Positions 1-4,604 of a stretch of 9,221 nt of DNA are shown here, in pieces. Numbering within the stretch: the first letter of the stretch is position 1; every line of letters starts with the position of its first letter. The position numbers were made by a program, and so were the translations under genes. The notes under the pieces are model-generated. The model ran no database searches. It saw nothing but the letters and a program-made list of their open reading frames with translations, and was not told where the DNA came from. Origin of the DNA: Syntrophaceae bacterium CG2_30_49_12 (GTDB lineage: Bacteria > Desulfobacterota > Syntrophia > Syntrophales > CG2-30-49-12); contig MNZP01000036.1 of the NCBI GenBank assembly GCA_001873675.1, forward strand, positions 11,227 to 20,447, written 5' to 3'.

Positions 1-4
1 TGGC

Positions 5-46
5 GGGAGGGGAAAATAAGGGAGGGCTTTCCCTAACCCTCTCCCA
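5..46. repeat. Degenerate G/C-run palindrome upstream of the DUF559 unit
   Basis: The segment GGGAGGGG followed by TAAGGGA can pair imperfectly with TCCCTAACCCTCTCCC about 10 bases further on, giving a G/C-run hairpin with mismatches. It resembles the CCCTAACCCTCTCCC type of dispersed bacterial repeat and differs from the repeat starting at 58. It may be an intergenic repeat or the remains of a terminator for a gene left of the window. No gene is visible in bases 1-57. Confidence 0.4.
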
Positions 47-57
47 TCAAGAGTCCT

Positions 58-91
58 CCCCCCTTTGAAAAAGGGGGGTTAGGGGGGATTT
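58..91. repeat. 34-bp inverted repeat, left arm (IR-L) of the DUF559 unit
   Basis: This is C6-TTT-G-A5-G6 followed by TTA-G6-ATTT. It is the exact reverse complement of bases 464-497, so the two arms form a perfect 34-bp inverted repeat around the DUF559 gene. Each arm also contains an internal near-palindrome (C6TTT/A5G6) able to fold by itself. The ATG of the nuclease gene follows eight bases after the arm ends. Confidence 0.9.
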
Positions 92-99
92 TTAGAAGA

Positions 100-546
100 A
101 TGCTGCGGTACAATGTAAATCTCAAAGATAAGGCGCGCCAATTGCGTAAGAATTCAACGGATAGTGAAAGCGCTTTGTGGTCACGCCTGCGGGGCAAACA
201 ACTCATGGGGATACAATTTTACCGGCAAAAGTCAATTGGTAACTACATTGTAGATTTCTTCGCGCCAAGGACGAACTTGGTAGTTGAAGTGGATGGATCA
301 CAACATCTAGAAGGCGATCACCTTAAAAGGGATAAGAGCCGTGATGAGTATCTGGTCGGTTTGGGTCTAAAGGTTCTACGTTTCAATAGTAGTGAGGTAC
401 TAAAAGAAGTTGATGCTATCGTGGATGTTATCTATTGGACGATGGGAGAACAATTAAATTCAGAAATCCCCCCTAACCCCCCTTTTTCAAAGGGGGGAAT
501 TCAGAAATCAACTTTAGATGGGGGCTGTCATGTCCGACAACGATAA
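100..546 (+). CDS. DUF559 / Vsr-like endonuclease-fold protein
   Basis: The 148-residue product matches the DUF559 family, which shares the very-short-patch-repair/restriction-endonuclease fold. The N-terminus MLRYNVNLKDKARQLRKN and the LWSRLR segment near residues 26-31 are typical, so the ATG at 100 is the natural start although no strong Shine-Dalgarno is visible. The likely catalytic core is YIVDF (D52), VVEVDGSQH (E63, D65, H69) and the later RDEYL and VLRFN segments. Residues from about 122 (EIPPNPPFSKGG) are read through the right repeat arm, so the last ~27 residues are repeat-derived and probably not part of the fold. The stop lies 17 nt inside the next gene. Members often occur as solitary genes next to dispersed repeats; the biological role is unknown. 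Nuclease activity is inferred from the conserved acidic residues. Confidence 0.88.
   Translation: MLRYNVNLKDKARQLRKNSTDSESALWSRLRGKQLMGIQFYRQKSIGNYIVDFFAPRTNLVVEVDGSQHLEGDHLKRDKSRDEYLVGLGLKVLRFNSSEVLKEVDAIVDVIYWTMGEQLNSEIPPNPPFSKGGIQKSTLDGGCHVRQR
457..509. repeat. 12-bp direct repeat flanking the right repeat arm
   Basis: AATTCAGAAATC occurs at 457-468 and again at 498-509, exactly on either side of the remaining 29 nt of the right arm. The pair could be a target duplication made when a single palindrome inserted, or the leftover of a tandem array of a 41-bp repeat unit. Both copies are exact. Confidence 0.75.
464..497. repeat. 34-bp inverted repeat, right arm (IR-R) of the DUF559 unit
   Basis: AAAT-C6-TAA-C6-T5-C-AAA-G6 is the exact reverse complement of bases 58-91. 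It is translated in the DUF559 frame as part of the PPNPPFSKGG tail. The inner 21 nt (477-497) recur identically and in the same orientation at 2636-2656. Confidence 0.9.
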
Positions 547-1090
547 GATAAGAGAAGGCGAATTTAGGAGTTGGTCCTTCCCCCCGGAAAAGATCAGGGA
601 ATGGACGCGCGTGTTCCTCTCTGATGCCGGGTATGAGCTGCTGCCGCCGGATTACATTGGTTTTGTCCTGCCGGCCATTTATGGAAGGCGTAAAGAAGGT
701 GAAAAAACTTACGATATTGTAGGTTTTGATGCCCCGGATATGGAAACTTCCACGGAAGCCCTGGCTAAATTAGCTGCCGCCAGGGCCGTCCTGGGAGATA
801 GGGCCGATTATGCCTTGCTCCTTCCTCCCATTAACGAATACCTCCTCCTCGAATACTTCCGGCAGGACAGGGGCAGGTGGTACCTGGCCATGAAAGATCT
901 GAAAATAATGGTCTGGCTGATAAACCCGGCGGAGGAGTATGTCTGGTGCATTACCGGCGAACCTTTGGATAAGACTTTGTTGGAGTTTTTTGTTCAGGGT
1001 AAAATATCTGCCGATTTTCTCATCATGAGAGAGATAAATCAGTTGCTCTGGGAAGATGAGTTGCGGGAGATGCAAAATGAGCGCCGGTGA
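530..1090 (+). CDS. Unrecognised 186-residue protein, first gene of the fwdB-like operon
   Basis: I do not recognise a named family. The start is placed at ATG 530 (MSDNDKIREGEF) rather than ATG 518, because a GGGG run lies just upstream at 520-524 and the 518 start lies almost in the repeat-derived leader. The protein is soluble, without signal peptide or membrane segment. It has an amphipathic N-terminal helix (EKIREWTRVFL), a strand near KTYDIVGFD, a helix rich in Ala and Leu (EALAKLAAARAVL), a buried strand YALLLPP, a strand LKIMVWLINP, and an acidic C-terminal helix. This alternating alpha/beta order also appears in the C-terminal half of the 3731-4513 product. Its 3' end overlaps the fwdB-like start by 14 nt, so the two are probably translationally coupled. 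A role in assembly or regulation of the oxidoreductase is only a guess from position. Confidence 0.75.
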   Translation: MSDNDKIREGEFRSWSFPPEKIREWTRVFLSDAGYELLPPDYIGFVLPAIYGRRKEGEKTYDIVGFDAPDMETSTEALAKLAAARAVLGDRADYALLLPPINEYLLLEYFRQDRGRWYLAMKDLKIMVWLINPAEEYVWCITGEPLDKTLLEFFVQGKISADFLIMREINQLLWEDELREMQNERR

Positions 1091-2318
1091 AATGGTTTGC
1101 ACTGCCTGCAGTTGCCTTTGCGACGACATTGAGATAGAAATAGAAAACGGCAGGATTGTGAGTATGGAAAAAGCCTGTCGCAAAGGCACTGCTTTTTTTT
1201 TTGGCAGCGAAAATGAAAGACTAAGAACCGTCCATCTCGTTGACGGGAAGCAGGTTGATACAGATCAGGCGCTTGCTGCCGCTGCCGGATTACTCTCGCG
1301 GGCGCGCCGTCCTCTGGTTTTCGGTATGGACAATGCCTCGCTGGAAGCCCAGAGGCAGGGAATTGAACTGGCAAGAATGCTGGGGGCGGTGCTTGATGAC
1401 AGTTCATCCTTTTGCCAGGGAAAGCTCACCCATGATATCTTAACCGGTACCCTTCCCTCTTGCACTTTTGATCAAATCCACGATTCCGATCTCATTATTT
1501 ACTGGGGTTCCAACCCGCATAACGCCCAACCTCGTCACCTTTCCAGATTCAGCCTGTATGCCCACCGCAAGTACCATGAAATGGGGGCGACACGCTACGT
1601 GACCATGGCCGTTGTAGATGTAAGGGAGTCTGAGACGGCGGGGGCCGGTGTGGCCCATCGTTTTTTCAGGATCCTGCCGGGGGAAGACAGTAACTTCATC
1701 GCGGCCATCATAGAAGGGATCAAGGGCAATCCGGTCAGGAAGGATGCGTCGGGCTTTCTCAAGTTACTCAAGCAATCCCGCCATTGTGTGATCTTTGCCG
1801 GTTTGGGACTCACTTACTCCCTTGACAACGATTTTTCTCTCTTCTATGAGATGCTAAAACACTTGGGCGGCTGGATGAAAACGTTTGTAATCCCCATGAG
1901 TGGCCACTACAACGTAAGGGGATTTAATTATTCTCTCTATAATGCTACAGGGTGCGTAAACAAGGTGAACTTTGCCGGCGGCGCCGTCAGTCACGGGGAT
2001 GAATTTTCCCTGCTGGAACAGGTAAAAAACCGTGCCGCGGACTGCCTCCTCATCGTTGGGGCCGATCCATTTTCTTCTCTGCCGATTTCAGTCCTCAAGC
2101 ATTTAGATGGTGTGCCCCTGGTTACCCTGGATCCCTTCCGCACCGCCACCACGGAAGCCTCGTCGGTGGTTTTAGGAGTCTCCCTGACGGGCTTGGAGTC
2201 CGGGGGAACGGCGATGCGTATGGATGGAACTACGGTGACGCTTATGCCGGCAAAATGGACGGACAAACAGAGCGACGTGCAGATATTGGAAAGACTAAAG
2301 GAGTTGCTCCGCCCGTGA
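1077..2318 (+). CDS. fwdB: Formylmethanofuran dehydrogenase subunit B-like molybdopterin oxidoreductase
   Basis: The 413-residue product resembles FwdB/FmdB, the Mo- or W-bis(molybdopterin) catalytic subunit related to formate dehydrogenase. Near the N-terminus VCTACSCLCDD supplies C8, C11 and C15, and EKACRKG supplies C34, the expected ligands of one [4Fe-4S] cluster. C113 in SSSFCQGK sits where the metal-ligating Cys/Sec of FwdB lies. SDLIIYWGSNP and CLLIVGADP are cofactor-binding strands, and GGTAMRMDG near the end is typical. Length is close to the usual ~430. ATG 1077 is chosen over ATG 1056 because CGGGAG at 1064-1069 is well placed and the family begins just before the first Cys. In archaea FwdB oxidises or forms formate and passes C1 to FwdA; with no FwdA or FwdC here, the enzyme may be a formate-type or tetrahydromethanopterin-type C1 oxidoreductase. 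A run of ten T at 1193-1202 encodes FFF and is a slippage-prone spot. Confidence 0.85.
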   Translation: MSAGEMVCTACSCLCDDIEIEIENGRIVSMEKACRKGTAFFFGSENERLRTVHLVDGKQVDTDQALAAAAGLLSRARRPLVFGMDNASLEAQRQGIELARMLGAVLDDSSSFCQGKLTHDILTGTLPSCTFDQIHDSDLIIYWGSNPHNAQPRHLSRFSLYAHRKYHEMGATRYVTMAVVDVRESETAGAGVAHRFFRILPGEDSNFIAAIIEGIKGNPVRKDASGFLKLLKQSRHCVIFAGLGLTYSLDNDFSLFYEMLKHLGGWMKTFVIPMSGHYNVRGFNYSLYNATGCVNKVNFAGGAVSHGDEFSLLEQVKNRAADCLLIVGADPFSSLPISVLKHLDGVPLVTLDPFRTATTEASSVVLGVSLTGLESGGTAMRMDGTTVTLMPAKWTDKQSDVQILERLKELLRP

Positions 2319-2632
2319 AACTGACGATTGTTACTTACAGAGATATTTTCCTCTGGTCGGAAAGATATAAAGAGAACGGCCAGCCAGCCGCGGCCCTTGT
2401 TCGTTTATCCCCGAAGGATTTAGCCGACCTGGGGATTGCCGCCGGAGAAAAGTTAAAGTTGACCAACGAAGAGGGCAGTATTGTGGTGGATGTCCTTGCC
2501 GAGCCCAAATGCCCCTCGGGGTACGGTTATATGCCGGTAAGCCCGCTTGTTAACCGGTTGACCACCTGCAGGCATGGAAAACTGCCCAATTTCAAACATA
2601 TTGAGGTCAAGGCCGAGGCTCTCGAGTCATAA
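2315..2632 (+). CDS. fwdD: FwdD-like molybdopterin-dinucleotide-binding protein
   Basis: The 105-residue product is a stand-alone molybdopterin-dinucleotide-binding beta-barrel domain, as in FwdD and the C-terminal domain of formate dehydrogenase alpha chains. Key parts are the N-terminal strand KLTIVTYRDIF, the segment AAALVRLSPKDLADLGIAAGEKLKLTNEEG (split here by function: an Asp-Leu-Gly-Ile turn then a beta hairpin), and the late PVSPLVNRLT, which in the family contacts the cofactor. GTG 2315 is chosen as start: it overlaps the fwdB-like stop in a GTGA junction and AAAGGAG lies at 2297-2303. A longer reading from ATG 2255 lies wholly within the fwdB-like gene and lacks family similarity. 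The protein should complete the pterin site of the preceding subunit. Separate B and D genes are the archaeal-type arrangement. Confidence 0.83.
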   Translation: MKLTIVTYRDIFLWSERYKENGQPAAALVRLSPKDLADLGIAAGEKLKLTNEEGSIVVDVLAEPKCPSGYGYMPVSPLVNRLTTCRHGKLPNFKHIEVKAEALES

Positions 2633-2635
2633 ATT

Positions 2636-2656
2636 CCCCCCTTTTTCAAAGGGGGG
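2636..2656. repeat. Third copy of the C6/G6 palindromic repeat
   Basis: C6-T5-C-AAA-G6 is identical over 21 nt to 477-497 and in the same orientation. It fills most of the gap between the fwdD-like stop (2630-2632) and the next start. The hairpin it could form in mRNA has no downstream T-run, so it is more likely a processing, stability or attenuation element than a terminator. Confidence 0.88.
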
Positions 2657-2673
2657 ATAAAAAGGATTAGATC

Positions 2674-3147
2674 GTGGCGAAGAAGGACAAACTGCAGCCA
2701 TTGCAGGTATTTCAATATCTGCCGGGTACCAACTGCAAAAAGTGCGGGTTTCTCACCTGCTTTGCCTTTGCCTTTGCTCTCATCGGCAGGGAAAAGAGAC
2801 CTGAGGATTGTCCCGACCTGCTCACGGAGCAGTATATATCCGCCCTTGATTTTCTCAACGGGCATTTCGGCGGTGATTTTTCCGTAGAGAAAACAGGTCT
2901 CCTTATTGATGAGGAGAAATGCTGTGGTTGCGGGGATTGTGTCGCCGTTTGCGATAAGTGCCAGGGGACGGTGATGTTTGGGTCGGGCATTGTTATTCCA
3001 CGGAATGTACCGCCGGTTTTAAAGATAGTTGACGGGAGGGTGCGGGTCGTCGAGTGGGAAAGTTGTAAACGCTGCATGGACCCACCAGAGTACTGCCGGG
3101 TTTGCGAAGAGAGATGCCCCTTTGGCGCTCTGGAGCTGGTGAGATAA
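2674..3147 (+). CDS. Multi-cluster 4Fe-4S protein with CFeSP/RnfB-type N-terminal domain
   Basis: This 157-residue cytosolic protein contains three cysteine clusters. C21-x2-C24-x4-C29-x16-C46 (TNCKKCGFLTC ... EDCPDL) is the 4Fe-4S motif found at the start of the corrinoid iron-sulfur protein large subunit and in RnfB. C83-x2-C86-x2-C89-x3-C93 is a ferredoxin-type motif. C131-x2-C134-x6-C141-x2-C144-x3-CP is a second, altered ferredoxin-type set with an insertion. Start is GTG 2674 with AAAGGA at 2661-2666. Coming directly after the fwdBD-like genes, it is probably their electron-transfer partner, standing in for the polyferredoxin subunits (FwdF/FwdG) of archaeal complexes; this is inference. 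I cannot assign a gene name. The next block of sequence is the inserted 7-bp repeat array, which begins seven bases after the stop. Confidence 0.82.
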   Translation: MAKKDKLQPLQVFQYLPGTNCKKCGFLTCFAFAFALIGREKRPEDCPDLLTEQYISALDFLNGHFGGDFSVEKTGLLIDEEKCCGCGDCVAVCDKCQGTVMFGSGIVIPRNVPPVLKIVDGRVRVVEWESCKRCMDPPEYCRVCEERCPFGALELVR

Positions 3148-3154
3148 AGAGCGG

Positions 3155-3242
3155 GGTTCAAGGTTCACGGTTCAGGGTTCACAGTTCAGGGTTCACAGTT
3201 CAGGGTTCACAGCTCAGGGTTCACAGCTCAGGGTTCACGGTT
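3155..3242. repeat. 7-bp tandem array GGTTCAN, left arm of the four-helix unit
   Basis: Twelve consecutive 7-bp units (GGTTCAC, GGTTCAG, AGTTCAG, AGCTCAG and one GGTTCAA) run from 3155 to 3238, followed by a partial GGTT. From 3176 on they alternate as a 14-bp higher-order unit, GGTTCACAGTTCAG or GGTTCACAGCTCAG, which indicates recent amplification. Three units make 21 bp, so the array stays open in frame and produces spurious peptides such as FRVHSSGFTVQG. Confidence 0.95.
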
Positions 3243-3248
3243 AGACTG

Positions 3249-3652
3249 ATGAAAATTGAACGGTTTGAAGACATTGAGGCTTGGCAACTGGCGCGCGAAT
3301 TACCCCGTATTGAATACGGGGGTACCGTTTAACAAAAAAGTTAGGATTTGCGAAGGACTACGGACTGAAGAGACAGATACAAGATGCTGCTGGATCATCA
3401 ATGCATAATATTGCCGAGGGATTCGATTCAGAGACGAATGCGGAGTTCATCCGGTTCTTGAGATATGCCAAGCGGTCTTGCACGGAAGTTCGGAGCGAAC
3501 TTTATGTCGCCCTGGATGAAGAGTACATATCGCCCAACGAATTCAAAGATGTTTACGAACAGGCCAGACAAACACGTGCTGCCATTCGTGGATTCATTAA
3601 CTATCTCAAGAAATATGAAGAGCGCAAGCCAACCATGAACCTTGAACCTTGA
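3249..3652 (+). pseudogene. Four-helix-bundle protein (S23/IVP family), frameshifted
   Basis: The start MKIERFEDIEAWQLAREL is the characteristic N-terminus of the ~120-residue four-helix-bundle family (23S rRNA intervening-sequence protein, related to the Avd accessory protein of diversity-generating retroelements). The frame then reads PRIEYGGTV and stops at 3330-3332. The expected continuation YRLTKKLGFAKDYGLKRQ resumes in another frame (TAC at 3323), then runs through MHNIAEGFDSETNAEFIRFLRYAKRSCTEVRSELYVALDEEYI to 3652. The break coincides with a perfect hairpin at 3303-3321. The last five residues and the stop come from the right repeat array (MNLEP). Both halves look well conserved, so the disruption is recent or a sequence error. 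Without reinitiation at ATG 3401 only the 27-residue first part would be made. Confidence 0.85.
3303..3321. repeat. 19-nt perfect hairpin at the frameshift site
   Basis: CCCCGTATT-G-AATACGGGG is a 9-bp perfect inverted repeat with a one-base centre, extendable by TA/TA with a bulged G. It sits exactly between the well-conserved REL and YRLTKK codons. The stretch between those codons is 20 nt, where about 12 nt would be expected, so part of the right half is probably added sequence. Confidence 0.85.
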
Positions 3653-3726
3653 ACTGTGAACCGTGAACCGTGAACCTTGAACTGTGAACCGTGAACCTTG
3701 AACCTTGAACCGTGAACTGTGAACCT
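3636..3726. repeat. 7-bp tandem array TGAACCN, right arm of the four-helix unit
   Basis: Thirteen consecutive 7-bp units (TGAACCT, TGAACCG, TGAACTG in irregular order) run from 3636, followed by TGAA and then the ATG at 3731. It is the reverse-complement type of the left array but lacks that array's regular 14-bp order. The array provides the stop codon of the four-helix gene (3650-3652) and is the immediate leader of the next gene. Confidence 0.95.
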
Positions 3727-3730
3727 TGAA

Positions 3731-4513
3731 ATGACAACAACAGTAGCTGATGTGAATAGGGCTTTTGCGGAAAAAGGGATGGAGATCACCCTGCCCCTCG
3801 ACGGGAAGGTGGTGGTAACGAAAATTGAGGTTCTCGAAAAGGCGAAGACCCCCGGTCGGATCAAGCTCCTCCTGCAGGTGGGCTTCTTAAATGATCACGG
3901 GAAGGAGGAGAGAGAGATATTCCTCTGTGAAGGACCTCTCCGGACGTTGCGGAAATCGGTGGCGCCGGTTATAGAGCCGCCCAAGGCAAGTCTCCTGCCG
4001 GTACGGAAACAAATGGATTTCGCGAGCTGTGAGGAGACGCTGGCCTACCTCCGGGAGGCATTTTCCCACCTTCTTCAAGACAAGGGATATCTGCCGGCGG
4101 AACGTGAGGGAGCGGATTTTTATTTCGAGAGAGAGGGGAAGGGGTTCTTTGTTAATTGCGTGGTACGCTTTGATGAACCGGCGTTCGAGCGGGCCAGGTC
4201 TCTCGTTGAGCTGCGGCGTTCCCTGAAGAGCCAGGGTGCAGCCAATGATTTCGCCCTCGTGGCGCCTGCCATCCAGGAGCCGCTGGGGATCCCCCTTCGC
4301 CACCAGGAACGCTGGGTCGCCCGCCATCAGGAGCACCTCTCGGTCCAGAGGATAGGGGTATATGGGGTCAACAACGAGGACCCGAACAAGATCTACCCTT
4401 TTACCGTTTATCCGCAGGCCCTGGAATTGAAACGGTACTTCATGATTACATCTCAGCAGTGGTCGCTTGTACGTAGCCGTTACGTCCTTGAGAGGACAAA
4501 GAGGGAAGAGTAA
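3731..4513 (+). CDS. Hypothetical 260-residue protein, possible distant relative of the 530-1090 product
   Basis: I do not recognise a family. ATG 3731 is the likely start (MTTTVADVNRAFAEKGMEITLPLDG); a reading from GTG 3719 would add repeat-encoded residues. No Shine-Dalgarno is visible, because the 7-bp repeat array runs to the codon before the start, so native upstream sequence may have been displaced. Residues ~1-75 form a predicted beta-rich domain (GKVVVTKIEVLEKA, RIKLLLQVGFL). After a proline-rich linker (VIEPPKASLLP) residues ~95-260 show a helix ending in KGY, a strand NCVVRFDEP, a helix, a strand DFALVAPA with IQE, RW, and a strand SVQRIGVYGV. The same order appears in the protein at the operon's start. 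No signal peptide or membrane segment is seen. It was perhaps the last gene of the fwd-like operon before the repeat unit arrived. Confidence 0.72.
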   Translation: MTTTVADVNRAFAEKGMEITLPLDGKVVVTKIEVLEKAKTPGRIKLLLQVGFLNDHGKEEREIFLCEGPLRTLRKSVAPVIEPPKASLLPVRKQMDFASCEETLAYLREAFSHLLQDKGYLPAEREGADFYFEREGKGFFVNCVVRFDEPAFERARSLVELRRSLKSQGAANDFALVAPAIQEPLGIPLRHQERWVARHQEHLSVQRIGVYGVNNEDPNKIYPFTVYPQALELKRYFMITSQQWSLVRSRYVLERTKREE

Positions 4514-4521
4514 ATAATTTC

Positions 4522-4548
4522 TTGACTTTTCGTAAAAGTAACTATAAT
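4522..4548 (+). promoter_or_regulatory. Sigma70-like promoter for the universal stress protein gene
   Basis: TTGACT (4522-4527) and a consensus TATAAT (4543-4548) lie 57 nt upstream of the ATG. The spacer is only 15 nt, shorter than the ideal 17, so strength is uncertain. The short inverted repeat AAGGG/CCCTT at 4561-4576 would lie in the 5' leader. Confidence 0.6.
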
Positions 4549-4590
4549 GGATAACAGCATAAGGGAAGCGACCCTTCAATAAAGGAGATA

Positions 4591-4597
4591 AAGGAGG
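4591..4597 (+). promoter_or_regulatory. Strong Shine-Dalgarno of the universal stress protein gene
   Basis: AAGGAGG lies 7 nt before ATG 4605, with a second AAAGGAG at 4581-4587. This is the best ribosome-binding site in the window and points to high expression. Confidence 0.8.
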
Positions 4598-4604
4598 TAT
4601 TAGA

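Larger units (their letters stand above)
58..497 (+). mobile_element. Candidate non-autonomous unit: DUF559 gene between 34-bp inverted repeats
   Basis: Seen directly: one small nuclease-like gene fills the space between two perfectly matching 34-bp inverted arms, and the unit lies against the next gene of an otherwise tightly packed operon. No transposase or integrase is encoded and no clear outer target-site duplication surrounds the whole unit. Inference: the unit behaved as a mobile or gene-conversion cassette, with the nuclease possibly acting on the repeat, by analogy with REP-associated tyrosine transposases bracketed by REP hairpins. It could also be an ordinary gene that happened to acquire dispersed repeats on both sides. 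Confidence 0.45.
3155..3726 (+). mobile_element. Candidate non-autonomous unit: four-helix-bundle gene between inverted 7-bp arrays
   Basis: Seen directly: a small gene is bracketed by GGTTCAN repeats on the left and TGAACCN repeats on the right, so the two arrays are inverted relative to each other and could pair as a long stem of roughly 84 bp. The unit fills precisely the gap between the Fe-S gene and the 3731 start. No transposase is present. Four-helix-bundle (S23/IVP-type) proteins are known from inserts in spirochaete 23S rRNA genes, so a tie to mobile inserts is plausible. That the unit itself moved is inference. Confidence 0.45.

Noticed and set aside
2255..2314. Longer start (ATG 2255) for the fwdD-like protein
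   Set aside because: The extra 20 residues overlap the fwdB-like gene and match nothing; the GTG at 2315 has a good ribosome-binding site and a coupled overlap.
2636..2656. Intrinsic terminator after the fwdD-like gene
   Set aside because: The hairpin is followed by ATAAAAAGG rather than a T-run, and the same sequence occurs elsewhere as a dispersed repeat.
3102..3248. Coding sequence reading through the left 7-bp array into the four-helix start
   Set aside because: It begins inside the Fe-S gene and is open only because three 7-bp units equal 21 bp; the peptide is a low-complexity repeat with no family similarity.
3155..3726. CRISPR array
   Set aside because: The repeats are contiguous 7-bp units with no spacers, and the left and right arrays are inverted and separated by a gene.
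3601..3864. Minus-strand 87-residue reading frame over the right array
   Set aside because: It mostly encodes repeat peptides (RFTVHGSRFKVHGS) from the array's complementary strand and has no start signals.
3887..4579. Minus-strand 230-residue reading frame
   Set aside because: It is antisense to the 3731-4513 gene, covers the promoter of the next gene, and shows no recognisable domain.
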